Source: Halomonas sp. BDJS001 (GTDB taxonomy: Bacteria > Pseudomonadota > Gammaproteobacteria > Pseudomonadales > Halomonadaceae). From it: 64,000 nucleotides of DNA. This document shows, piece by piece, positions 19,193-26,476 of the stretch. The stretch is taken from contig NZ_CP110535.1 in NCBI RefSeq assembly GCF_026104355.1, forward strand, positions 248,001 through 312,000, in the 5' to 3' direction. The position numbers and the translations under genes were made by a program. The notes below the pieces were generated by a model. The model saw only the letters and a program-made list of their open reading frames with translations, ran no database searches and was not told the origin of the DNA. The number at the start of each line of letters is the position of its first letter. Positions within the stretch are counted from its first letter, which is position 1.

Positions 19193-19536
19193 CGTTGCTC
19201 ACCAAAAAATTCCTCACGCCTTTTATTCTCTAAGCGCTTCCAATAGTCATACGCTTCTCTCTTCATCACCTCTCTGCGTGTCGCTGCATCTAGCGTTGCC
19301 AAGTACTTACTGGCTTTGAAACTACCTTTCTCTGAAATTACATACGCAGTGCTAATCTCGATGCGGTAGTCATCACATACGCTTTCTAGCTGAGTTAGCT
19401 GGCAGCCAAACTTTCCAGCTTCGCGCTTTAACTCTTCTGCAGCCATTCGGTACCCAGCTTGTTCAAGCTGTTTTGCCAAAGCGTCGAAACGCGCTTTCAC
19501 TTCATACAGGCTTTGCATAACGCTAGAAGTGTTCAT
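19189..19536 (-). CDS. Hypothetical early phage protein
   Basis: 115 aa, lower GC than neighbours, largely helical with a coiled N-terminal third (YEVKARFDALAKQLEQAG). No family recognised. Overlaps gpA and the upstream gene by 4 nt each. The lower GC suggests separate acquisition into the operon. Confidence 0.55.
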   Translation of the reverse strand: MNTSSVMQSLYEVKARFDALAKQLEQAGYRMAAEELKREAGKFGCQLTQLESVCDDYRIEISTAYVISEKGSFKASKYLATLDAATRREVMKREAYDYWKRLENKRREEFFGEQR

Positions 19537-19943
19537 GCCACCCCCTTTTCGATCAGGCTTAGCCAGTGCAGGGCGGCCTTGGTGTTGCCTTCCGCCAGAG
19601 CTTGGCGGGCGTGGCTGGCCAGCTCACAGCTGGGGTGCTGGGCACGGTTGCGCAGTTGATCTTTCAGGCCACTGGCGTAGTCGCTCATGCGGTGGATGGC
19701 GGCACGCACGGCAGCGCGTTCCGGCTTGGCTAGTTGGCTGATTTGTTGGGTGGCATCCGCGGTTAGCCCGGCGCTTTTCAGCACAAAGCGGCGTTCCGGA
19801 AAGGGGAGATCCGCCCAGACGCTGATCAAGTCTTGATCCGCCGCGCGGCTGTGCAGCTCGGCGCGGAGTTCACCAAAGCCCGCCCGGTCTGAGTGAACGC
19901 GGGGCGGTGCTTTGCGTGTGGGGAGTGGGGTCACGTTGGCCAT
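19533..19943 (-). CDS. Hypothetical early phage protein
   Basis: 136 aa, soluble, Ala-rich and helical (DLPFPERRFVLKSAGLTADATQQIS). It occupies the slot upstream of gpA where P2-like phages often encode a replication accessory protein, but no motif proves that role. ATGA overlap with the next gene. Confidence 0.55.
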   Translation of the reverse strand: MANVTPLPTRKAPPRVHSDRAGFGELRAELHSRAADQDLISVWADLPFPERRFVLKSAGLTADATQQISQLAKPERAAVRAAIHRMSDYASGLKDQLRNRAQHPSCELASHARQALAEGNTKAALHWLSLIEKGVA

Positions 19944-19967
19944 GGTGGACTCTCTCAGTATTTCAGC

Positions 19968-20345
19968 TCAGTGCTCGAGAACGATAGGGCGGCGGGTATC
20001 GGCATCGACCACCTGGGCTAGGCCAGCATCGCGGGCCTGCTGGATCATGCGGTCGAGGTCGCGGGCGGTGAACACCACCGGGCAGCCGTTGCGGGTACGT
20101 AGCACCACTACATGGGAGGTGCTGGCGTTTAGGTCGATGGATGCGTCCAGGTTGACGCTATCCAGATCCGCGAAGGCCTGAATGGCGGCCACTTCGGCGG
20201 TGGCTTCGCTGATGCCGTAGTCATGAACTAGCGTGCCGATCGTGATGCGCAGCGCTTCGGCGCGGCTATCCCAGCGGTTTTGCCAGAGCACTTCGGTGGC
20301 GATATCGAAGGGTTTTTTTGCAGCGTTAATGGGTGCGACGTTCAT
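19968..20345 (-). CDS. Hypothetical early phage protein
   Basis: 125 aa, acidic middle and two short sheet-like segments (SHVVVLRTRNGCPVVFTARDL). Overlaps the Ogr-like gene by 20 nt. No family recognised. Confidence 0.55.
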   Translation of the reverse strand: MNVAPINAAKKPFDIATEVLWQNRWDSRAEALRITIGTLVHDYGISEATAEVAAIQAFADLDSVNLDASIDLNASTSHVVVLRTRNGCPVVFTARDLDRMIQQARDAGLAQVVDADTRRPIVLEH

Positions 20346-20694
20346 GGTGGTTACCTATTGGCTTGGTGATGTTTTCTATGCCCAGGCGCATCTGGCCTTG
20401 TTCTTCTAGCCGTATCTGCCGCTTTAGCCATGCACCTTGCTTGATGTTCACGTCTGGGTTTGGCTGGTAGCTCGGAACGATCTCTTCGATAATTCCTAGG
20501 CTGGCCTTACAGCGGAACCCACAGGCGAACTCGTTGGTGCAGTTCAGATACAGTTCGCGGTAGTCAGGTAGATGCGTCTTCGAAGTCCGCACCTTCATGT
20601 AGCTACCGCAGTGAGGGCAGCCGATTCGCAACCGACTGACTTCGTTCGTGGGCACACCTTCTAATTCATCGTCTTGCTCTTCTGGTTCAGTCAC
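20326..20694 (-). CDS. Ogr/Delta-type late-gene activator (zinc finger)
   Basis: 122 aa. Residues 25-75 fit the Ogr/Delta family: CPHCG, RTSKTHLPDYRELYLNC (P2 Ogr has an R-T-S and a Y-x2-C there), then the second cysteine pair in CTNEFACGFRC. Family members bind TGT-N-ACA dyads about 55 bp upstream of late starts and contact RNA polymerase alpha. In P2 ogr lies after D; here it sits in the early operon. Its likely targets are the TTGT-N14-ACAA elements at 36199, 43086 and 49463. Confidence 0.82.
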   Translation of the reverse strand: MTEPEEQDDELEGVPTNEVSRLRIGCPHCGSYMKVRTSKTHLPDYRELYLNCTNEFACGFRCKASLGIIEEIVPSYQPNPDVNIKQGAWLKRQIRLEEQGQMRLGIENITKPIGNHHERRTH

Positions 20695-20878
20695 TGCGCC
20701 CCCTTATTTCGTAGAGGGCGCGGCCTCGGCCGGTGAGGCTGGCCGTGCCCTTGCGCAGTCGTCGGCGGGCGAGCCACTCCGCGGCTTGGTCGAGCGTTTC
20801 AAGCCCTTGCTGTTGCCGCACTGCCTCCAGCTGGGTGTCCAGCTCTTCATCCAGTGCTAAGCGAAACTCATGGGGCAT
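20687..20878 (-). CDS. Small ribbon-helix-helix-like phage protein
   Basis: 63 aa: a short strand (FRLALDEELDTQLEAVRQQQ) followed by two helices (LETLDQAAEWLARRRL), suggestive of a ribbon-helix-helix DNA-binding fold. Overlaps the Ogr-like gene by 8 nt. Role inferred only from fold pattern. Confidence 0.5.
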   Translation of the reverse strand: MPHEFRLALDEELDTQLEAVRQQQGLETLDQAAEWLARRRLRKGTASLTGRGRALYEIRGRSD

Positions 20879-20914
20879 TTTGGGTGCTCCTTTTGGGCCT
20901 TTTTTGTGCTGCTT

Positions 20915-21118
20915 TTACGACGCACGCTGGCCCATACTGGTATTCACGATGTCGCTAACGCCGAGTGTTTCGAGCGCTTCTTTCAGCACCAATTGGCGCA
21001 GCAAGGTGGCTTTCGACATGCCGGTGTAGTCGACCAGGGCGTCAATCAACTTGGCTTCGTAGTCGTCCAAATTGATGGCGGCATAGCGTTGACGGATGCG
21101 ACGGGTGTCTTGGTGCAT
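20915..21118 (-). CDS. Small ribbon-helix-helix-like phage protein
   Basis: 67 aa with pattern strand (YAAINLDDYEAKLIDALV), turn (DYTGMSKATLLRQLVLKEAL), as in Arc/MetJ-type repressors. Second of three such small proteins in tandem; likely an early regulator. No specific homologue recognised. Confidence 0.55.
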   Translation of the reverse strand: MHQDTRRIRQRYAAINLDDYEAKLIDALVDYTGMSKATLLRQLVLKEALETLGVSDIVNTSMGQRAS

Positions 21119-21153
21119 GACGGCGTTCCTTATGCAGAAGCACGAACAACGGG

Positions 21154-21360
21154 TTAATCGGCGGAAAGGGTTTCTTGGTCGTACTGGGCGATGCCGCGCA
21201 GCATGAGCATGCGAGCGGTGGCCGACATCGAACGCATCTCCAGCTGGGTAATACGTTCCAGGCTGCCGCGCTCGGCTTCGGTGAGGTAGGTCATGATTGG
21301 CGAATTACACCCTTTGGGGGCATAAATCGGCTTTGGGGCAATGGTGTTAGCGGTGGCCAT
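21154..21360 (-). CDS. Small ribbon-helix-helix-like phage protein, first gene of early operon
   Basis: 68 aa. Helical C-terminus (LTEAERGSLERITQLEMRSMSATARMLM) after a proline-rich start. Ribosome site AAGGAAG lies 8 nt upstream. The 40 bp before and over the start codon are partly duplicated at 22020-22066, next to the true early promoter, implying that DNA was inserted between them. Confidence 0.55.
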   Translation of the reverse strand: MATANTIAPKPIYAPKGCNSPIMTYLTEAERGSLERITQLEMRSMSATARMLMLRGIAQYDQETLSAD

Positions 21361-22066
21361 GGGTTAGGCTTCCTTAATGAAGTAAAAGACTCTAAAAGGG
21401 TCGGGTTAGAGGTGGAGCAGGGTGAAAGCAGCCAATATTCGTAAGCCGCATACGCTAGTGTTCTGCCAGGAGGTTGTTCCTGGAGGGAAGCCAGTAAATG
21501 TTCCTCATGAGCCCCTGGCGGATGCAGAAGAAAATGAATGTTTCGTCGTCGTGCCAGAGGCACTGGAGGCTATAGGCGGCGAACAGGTGTTCGGCTGGGC
21601 TATCTGGGAGTGGCCACGAGTCATGATTGAGGCCGAGTTCCATACCGTTATCCGTACGCCGGACGGTAAGTTGCTCGACGTGACGCCGCGCCCCGTCGGA
21701 CTCCGCAAGATTGCCTTCATCGAAGACCCGAATCGCCGTTACGAAGGACGTCAGATCGATAACATCCGCAAGCCGCTGCGAGCCGACCCGTTGATCGAAC
21801 GCTTTATAGGGCTGGGTAATCGGCACTTCGAATTGCTGAACGAAGGTGATCTGGCCGATCAGCACGGTGTAATTGAGGCCCCTGAAGGATTGACGGAAGT
21901 AGAGGATGCGATGGCAGAGATTGGCTCCGCGTTGGCGCGCAAATATGGTGCACCCCGTTGAGCGCCCTTTGTGCGTGGTATGCCTAATAGGCAGTGTCGT
22001 TGGTTGACTAGCAGCAGGTGTGGCCATGGCAGTGGCTCCCTTGCGTTGTGTAGTGAAGTAAAAGAC
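21351..22066. repeat. Imperfect duplication of the early-operon leader flanking an accessory gene
   Basis: GTGGCCATGG and, shortly after, TGAAGTAAAAGAC occur at 21353-21390 and again at 22020-22066. On the minus strand both read as leader, ribosome site region and start codon followed by Met-Ala-Thr. The unit between them is the reversed gene 21422-21961. Confidence 0.6.
21422..21961 (+). CDS. Accessory gene of unknown function between repressor and early operon
   Basis: 179 aa, GTG start. A soluble protein with a central segment rich in aromatic residues (FGWAIWEWPRVMIEAEFHTVI) and TPDGKLLDVTPRP, then a helical acidic C-terminus. I do not recognise the family. It runs against the direction of the early transcript that must cross it, and is flanked by the duplicated leader. 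Likely a lysogenically expressed cargo gene. Confidence 0.6.
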   Translation: MKAANIRKPHTLVFCQEVVPGGKPVNVPHEPLADAEENECFVVVPEALEAIGGEQVFGWAIWEWPRVMIEAEFHTVIRTPDGKLLDVTPRPVGLRKIAFIEDPNRRYEGRQIDNIRKPLRADPLIERFIGLGNRHFELLNEGDLADQHGVIEAPEGLTEVEDAMAEIGSALARKYGAPR

Positions 22067-22072
22067 ATAAAT

Positions 22073-22101
22073 AGAATGGTACCGAACGGTTTCCATGTCA
22101 A
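22073..22101 (-). promoter_or_regulatory. Leftward early promoter with repressor operator in its spacer
   Basis: On the minus strand TTGACA (22101-22096) is a perfect -35 and CATTCT (22078-22073) a weak -10 at 17-bp spacing. The near-palindrome ACCG-AA-CGGT (22081-22090) lies inside the spacer, where bound repressor would block polymerase. The same block lies 29 bp before the repressor start, so autoregulation is likely. Confidence 0.6.
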
Positions 22102-22118
22102 GGGTTTGTGAGGACTAA

Positions 22119-22784
22119 ATGGTTTCATTGGGTGAAAGGCTTAGAGAGGAAAGGGAGCGGCTAGGGTTGTCACAAACCCTCTTCGGTGACCTTGCCCAAG
22201 TGACTAAAAAGACTCAAATGCTCTACGAGGGCGGTCAACGTAGCCCGAAAGCAGATTACCTAACGGTCATTGCTGAGCAGGGAGTTGATGTTCAATACGT
22301 ATTGACTGGAAACCGTTCGGTTCCTGAGTCGCAGCCTCTGGGCATGCCATTAAGGGAGCCAGGGCCAGATCTCTCGCCGGTCAAAATGTACGACATCGAA
22401 GCGGCAGCGGGCGCTGGCCGAAGCTTTGAAGGCGAGCCGGTAAAAACCACGCTGTACTTTTCGACGGCTGAGCTTTCCGAACAGGGGCTAGACCCTGCCC
22501 AGGTGGTGGGCATCAAAGTGCGTGGCGATTCGATGGATGGCACCCTGGCCGATGGCGATTGGGTGTTAGTGGATCGCAGTAACCGTGATCCGAAACAGGA
22601 AGGCGTGTTTTTGTTACTGGTTAGCGGCGAGCGCCGGATTAAACGGGTGCAGCGCTTGGCGGGCGGCGCGCTGTACTTGATTAGTGATAACGAGCACTAC
22701 CAGCCGGAAATGATCAAGCCTCAGGATATGCATGATGTGGAGATTCTGGGGCGGTGTGAGATTCGGATTGGGCGGGTGGTTTAA
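22119..22784 (+). CDS. LexA/CI-type phage repressor with S24 self-cleavage domain
   Basis: 221 aa. N-terminal HTH_3 domain (LREERERLGLSQTLFGDLAQVT) and C-terminal S24 peptidase: cleavage region with Ala-Gly in IEAAAGAGRS, catalytic Ser in RGDSMDGTLADGDWVLVD and Lys in RIKRVQRL. It should keep the prophage silent and self-cleave on RecA activation, making induction SOS-dependent, unlike P2 C protein. Divergent from the early operon, with operators at 22081 and, inside its own coding region, 22312. Confidence 0.93.
   Translation: MVSLGERLREERERLGLSQTLFGDLAQVTKKTQMLYEGGQRSPKADYLTVIAEQGVDVQYVLTGNRSVPESQPLGMPLREPGPDLSPVKMYDIEAAAGAGRSFEGEPVKTTLYFSTAELSEQGLDPAQVVGIKVRGDSMDGTLADGDWVLVDRSNRDPKQEGVFLLLVSGERRIKRVQRLAGGALYLISDNEHYQPEMIKPQDMHDVEILGRCEIRIGRVV
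22312..22321. promoter_or_regulatory. Second repressor operator inside the repressor gene
   Basis: ACCG-TT-CGGT, the same near-palindrome as 22081-22090 in the opposite orientation, with flanking GGAAA/TTTCC also shared. An internal auxiliary operator about 230 bp from the first could allow looping. Binding is inferred. Confidence 0.5.
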
Positions 22785-22834
22785 CGTTGTAATTTAACCC
22801 TTTCTTTGGCTCATGAATTCTAATAGGTGGATAA

Positions 22835-23440
22835 ATGCAATTTAAATTTTTACCCGCGCTACTAGTTTTTATGGGCTCCTATTTCCCGCTAAGTATTATC
22901 TTGCTTGTTCAAGATTTTGACTCAACTCTTTTTACATGGAAAATTTGCTGGAGTTTCTTTTTTTCTCGTAGTGAATGTTCTATCCCTCTTTTGACGCCTT
23001 TGATTAGTATCCCAGTTTTATTGGCTTGTCTTTTATCTTTCTGCCTTGCGCTTTTTTTAATTGGCAAAAGCGAGAATGAAAGAGAAATAAAAATCTTAGA
23101 CTCCAAGCATATACCAGTTGACTTAATGAATTACGTTTTACCATACGTTGTTTCTTTTATTAGTATTGATTATCAAGATACAAAAAAGCTAATTGCCTAT
23201 TTGTTATTCTTTTTTTGGCTTTTCTTTATTACTTATAAATCTGGTCGAATTATTCTCAACCCCATGCTAACAATTTTGGGTTGGCGTCTCTATGAGGTTT
23301 CTTATGAGGAAAGTTCAACTCCTAGAAACATGAGAGAGCAGAAGAAGGGGCTCGTTTTATCCAATATAACTATAACTTCAGGTGAGTTTTTCGAATCTCA
23401 ATCTCTTCAAGAGGTCATGGTAGTCAAGGGGGCTAAATGA
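22835..23440 (+). CDS. kwaA: Kiwa system membrane protein KwaA
   Basis: 201 aa, AT-rich, with AGGTGG before ATG 22835. Four hydrophobic helices (residues about 5-25, 50-76, 100-112, 120-137) and a cytosolic tail containing ILNPMLTILGWRLYEVSYE, the conserved block of KwaA-type proteins. In Kiwa, KwaA is the inner-membrane sensor of phage attachment and partners KwaB. The next gene overlaps by 4 nt (ATGA) and is a DUF4868 protein, which supports the call more than the membrane protein alone. Confidence 0.72.
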   Translation: MQFKFLPALLVFMGSYFPLSIILLVQDFDSTLFTWKICWSFFFSRSECSIPLLTPLISIPVLLACLLSFCLALFLIGKSENEREIKILDSKHIPVDLMNYVLPYVVSFISIDYQDTKKLIAYLLFFFWLFFITYKSGRIILNPMLTILGWRLYEVSYEESSTPRNMREQKKGLVLSNITITSGEFFESQSLQEVMVVKGAK

Positions 23441-24379
23441 TTGATCAAGCATTAAACGAATTAAAAGGCTTTGACTTTGAAAGCGCCAATGTTCATTTTT
23501 GGGTTTTTAAAACCGGCCAAAATGCGAGGGATAAAAAAATCCCGAGGTATACAGGGCGTTGGGTTAGAACTGGCCCAGAAATTGTGCAAGAGCTCAAGAG
23601 AATAGCCATCAGTGAAGTAGATAGAATTAGTGAGATTAATGAATATACTTTGCTAGCTCAAAACAATGAGTGTAGTGCGCTACATATACCTTTGGAGCTA
23701 ACGCATGCCGATATTATAATTTCCTCTTGTGCCGACGAAGAAGAAAAAAATAGGATAAAAAGAATTAAGGAGTTGAGGAATAATGACCTATATATAGCTA
23801 AGTTTGTTCATATGGGTGAAATTATTTATGGTGTTAAAAAAAACACCTCAAAGCTGGTCTATTAAAAAAAGAAGAAGTTATGAGTCATTTAGCTATACAG
23901 GTGAGTCAGTTGAGCTAAATAACGATGAGTCGTTTGAGCTGGCAAAAACGTTTGATGCTGTTTTTTGGGGAGAGCATGTTTTAGCGTTAAGAGAGAAATC
24001 AAAATTCGAGTCAGTATTTAAGTATAAAGAGGCTCATATAGAGAGCTTTAGTGAATTATGTGCCGAGCCTGAGTTTTTAGATATTTTTTCTGATGTTGGG
24101 CCTTTAAGTAATTATGTAAATAACAACAAAATGCAGCTTAGACGAGCAGCTGCTATACAGCAAAAAGGGTACTATCGAGATCACGCTTTTATAGAAAGCT
24201 TAAGAAGAAATATTGATAGGCTTCAACTGGATATCAATTTTGGGGATGATGGTAAAATATACCCTTGTGAAATGACTTGCCCTGATATATTCAAAGCTTT
24301 ACTTGAGCATAGGCTTTTATCTCACTATCAAGATCGTCCTTTTGATGTGCCAGATGCTGTTTTAAAATCACCTGGTTAA
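23437..24379 (+). pseudogene. kwaB: Kiwa effector KwaB (DUF4868), interrupted at an A8 tract
   Basis: The first frame (142 codons, ATG 23437) stops at TAA 23863. The second, from about 23804, continues in the +1 frame to 24379. Removing one A from the eight-A run at 23836-23843 gives one protein of about 313 aa (IIYGVKKTPQSWSIKKRRSYES), matching the known KwaB size of about 315. The C-terminal part has the DUF4868 pattern DAVFWGEHVLALREKSKFESVFKY and LDINFGDDGKIYP. KwaB is the DNA-binding effector that blocks phage replication. Whether the A8 is an error, an inactivating mutation, or a slippage or phase-variation site cannot be told here. Confidence 0.75.
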
Positions 24380-24425
24380 AAATGCTTTCTCATGCTTATC
24401 AGTCTCTTCCTGTTTTTTTGTTCAA

Positions 24426-24449
24426 CGCGTCCATGAACCCATGGACGCG
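24426..24449. terminator. Bidirectional terminator between kwaB and the restriction gene
   Basis: CGCGTCCATG pairs perfectly with CATGGACGCG around an AACC loop. It lies exactly between two convergent genes, serving both. Confidence 0.8.
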
Positions 24450-24454
24450 CCTTA

Positions 24455-25318
24455 TTAGATCGCCAAATCCAAAGGTAAATCACTGATATCTTTAAGCCGC
24501 TTTCCATCTACCATCACAGACAACAGATCCGCCGCATCGTCCATGCCCAGTGTTGCTAACGTTTCTTGAAGCTCATAGAGCGCAAAGTGATAAACGCAGT
24601 CGATATCACCGGTACCCAACGCGATCGAAGCGAGTCGGCTTGGGGTGGGTTCTGCGGTGACGACCACCACATGTGGCAACCTGCCTTTACGGTTGCGTAT
24701 GAGGTTAAGCGCTTCTGAACGGGCGTTTTGGGCTCTGTCGCTGCGGATTGTCCACTTGCAGGAAATACTCGCGTGCAGTAGTGGAAGGCCGCCGTTTTGC
24801 TTGCGAAGGCTGGATAACGTGGTGACCTCATCATCAACAAGGTGGCTATGGCGGTTAATGGTCTCATCGTCTTCCGCTTCACGCACCACGACGATATCCG
24901 GCGTAATCGTGTAATCGCTACCCAGCGCTGCGGCGAGTTCGCTATCTGCCTTTGCGGCTTTATCGAGCGCTACCAAGTGGGCGTATTGCTCGTAGCGGGC
25001 AATTTCGAGACGGTTGCGGCCACCGACCTGGTGAATATCCCAGGTGCCTGGCCGCAGGTGTTGAAGCTTAAGGAAGGCCGCTTCAACGAAGTGGGCGCAG
25101 ATGGTTTCAAACTGGTTGCCGGATGTTTGCCCAGCAATTCGTTCGCCAATAGTTTCTGCTTTTAATAGATCGGCTATTCCCTTGGCGATGGCTTTACTGG
25201 TTCGGTTGCTGCTATCGGCGTTACTTACCACTCCTTTGTCGTTAGTGGTCAGTGTGGCTTTAAGCAGTTCGGCATGAAATGCTTTCCGTAGGTGTCCAAA
25301 TTCTGCCGATGTTCCCAT
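24455..25318 (-). CDS. Type II restriction endonuclease, NgoMIV family (predicted GCCGGC)
   Basis: 287 aa, against 286 for NgoMIV. Catalytic residues fall in register with NgoMIV shifted by one: Glu71, Asp141 (ITPDIVV), Ser186-Cys187-Lys188 and Glu202. The CCGG-reading motif Arg-Ser-Asp-Arg is at 192-195 (SCKWTIRSDRAQNARSE). NgoMIV is a tetrameric type IIF enzyme cutting G^CCGGC; the same site is inferred here, because the inner CCGG contacts are conserved and the outer pair is not proven. Start overlaps the methylase stop (TAATG). Confidence 0.88.
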   Translation of the reverse strand: MGTSAEFGHLRKAFHAELLKATLTTNDKGVVSNADSSNRTSKAIAKGIADLLKAETIGERIAGQTSGNQFETICAHFVEAAFLKLQHLRPGTWDIHQVGGRNRLEIARYEQYAHLVALDKAAKADSELAAALGSDYTITPDIVVVREAEDDETINRHSHLVDDEVTTLSSLRKQNGGLPLLHASISCKWTIRSDRAQNARSEALNLIRNRKGRLPHVVVVTAEPTPSRLASIALGTGDIDCVYHFALYELQETLATLGMDDAADLLSVMVDGKRLKDISDLPLDLAI

Positions 25319-26274
25319 TACGCTACCTTGTAAATACGTTTGGCCGATAGTGCGTGAAAGATTTGTGATGCGACGGCTGCTGCCACAGGGGGAGGGAAAG
25401 CATTACCAATTTGGCGGTATGCAGCCGTTTTTTTGCCGAAAATTTCCCAATCATCGGGGAAGCCTTGAATTCTGGCGGTCATCTTGGGAGTGAGTTTTGG
25501 CATGCCCACGAAGCCCTTTTCGGGAGGCTCATTAGCCAAGACATGCCCATTCACGCCTAAGGCGGCCCAGGCTTTTTTCGCACGGGTGGGGCCGAGGTCT
25601 GGCCCGCCGTGCTTCTTGGAGCCACCTACCAACGTGGGCGCGATGGTGTTGGCTTGTTTCGCCCACTCTTCGGCGCCTTCCCATCCACCTTCTTGCATCA
25701 GGTCAAGCAGCAACTCGCCCACAGTAGGCGGAGCCACTTTTAAAGGCTCTGGCCATGAGAAGTGTTCGGAGAGCTCTTTGCGAATACCAACGCACACCAC
25801 TCGGGGGCGAAGTTGCGAAACCCCATAGTCAGATGCGTTGAGCAGACGCCAACCGGTTTCATAACCAAGTACGTTGAGCTGCTCCTCTACTTTGCGGCGG
25901 TAGTCGGCAAACCGTGCATCCATCAGGCCGCGAACGTTTTCAAGCATTACGGCTTTGGGGCGGCACTCATCAACAAGACGAATTGCCTCGGGAAAGAGGT
26001 CTCTCTCATCAGCTTCGCCAAGTTGTTGGCCTGCCTTGGAGAAAGGAGGGCAAGGAACACCACCTGCTACTAAATCGACACCGTAGTACGGAAGCCCATT
26101 GAAGAGCCGTAAGTCTTCTTCCCTGACATTCCACTGTGGGCGATTTAACCGCAGCGTTGCACAAGCGGGCGGCTCGATTTCAACGAGTGCTTCATGTTCA
26201 AAGCCAGCCAGCTCAATGCCGAGCGCTTGCCCGCCTGCGCCCGCACACATTTCAAGGGAAGTGAAACGGCCCAT
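25318..26274 (-). CDS. DNA cytosine-5 methyltransferase, partner of the NgoMIV-like enzyme
   Basis: 318 aa with m5C motifs in order: I LEMCAGAGGQALG, IV GGVPCPPFSKAGQQ (catalytic Cys), VI MLENVRG, VIII QLRPRVVCVG, and X QIGNAFPPPVA at the C-terminus. The target-recognition segment between VIII and X is short. Upstream of and overlapping the nuclease gene, so methylation precedes cutting on entry. Expected to protect the same GCCGGC site. Confidence 0.92.
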   Translation of the reverse strand: MGRFTSLEMCAGAGGQALGIELAGFEHEALVEIEPPACATLRLNRPQWNVREEDLRLFNGLPYYGVDLVAGGVPCPPFSKAGQQLGEADERDLFPEAIRLVDECRPKAVMLENVRGLMDARFADYRRKVEEQLNVLGYETGWRLLNASDYGVSQLRPRVVCVGIRKELSEHFSWPEPLKVAPPTVGELLLDLMQEGGWEGAEEWAKQANTIAPTLVGGSKKHGGPDLGPTRAKKAWAALGVNGHVLANEPPEKGFVGMPKLTPKMTARIQGFPDDWEIFGKKTAAYRQIGNAFPPPVAAAVASQIFHALSAKRIYKVA

Positions 26275-26420
26275 AATATCCTCACTAATAAAACGATCGA
26301 GCAGCGACGGTGGGAGCCGTGCGCTACTCGATTTTGATCAACAGTGTATCACGTTGAAGGTGGATTTCAGGCCTATGGCCCTTGCCACGTTATGGCAATT
26401 CATTTTTGCTAATGTATTGC

Positions 26421-26448
26421 TTGATTATGTGTTTTTATACAGTATTAG
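26421..26448 (+). promoter_or_regulatory. Promoter with LexA-like box upstream of the UmuD-like gene
   Basis: TTGATT (26421-26426) and TATTAG (26443-26448) at 16-bp spacing form a plausible promoter. In the spacer ATG-TGTTTTTATA-CAG (26427-26442) matches the SOS consensus CTG-N10-CAG with one mismatch. AAGGAGG follows at 26453. Suggests DNA-damage control. Confidence 0.45.
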
Positions 26449-26476
26449 CGCTAAGGAGGCGGTTGGCAAATATTAA

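Noticed and set aside
21455..22096. Leftward frame of 213 codons between repressor and early operon
   Set aside because: Mostly antisense to gene 21422-21961. Only its first codons reflect the duplicated early-gene start.
23804..24379. Independent 191-codon gene after kwaB's first part
   Set aside because: No ribosome site at 23804; the sequence is a continuation of DUF4868 and the join gives the expected KwaB length.
24455..25318. Assignment of the nuclease to the NgoBV/NlaIV (GGNNCC) family
   Set aside because: The catalytic and CCGG-contact residues match NgoMIV at single-residue register, which the alternative would not explain.
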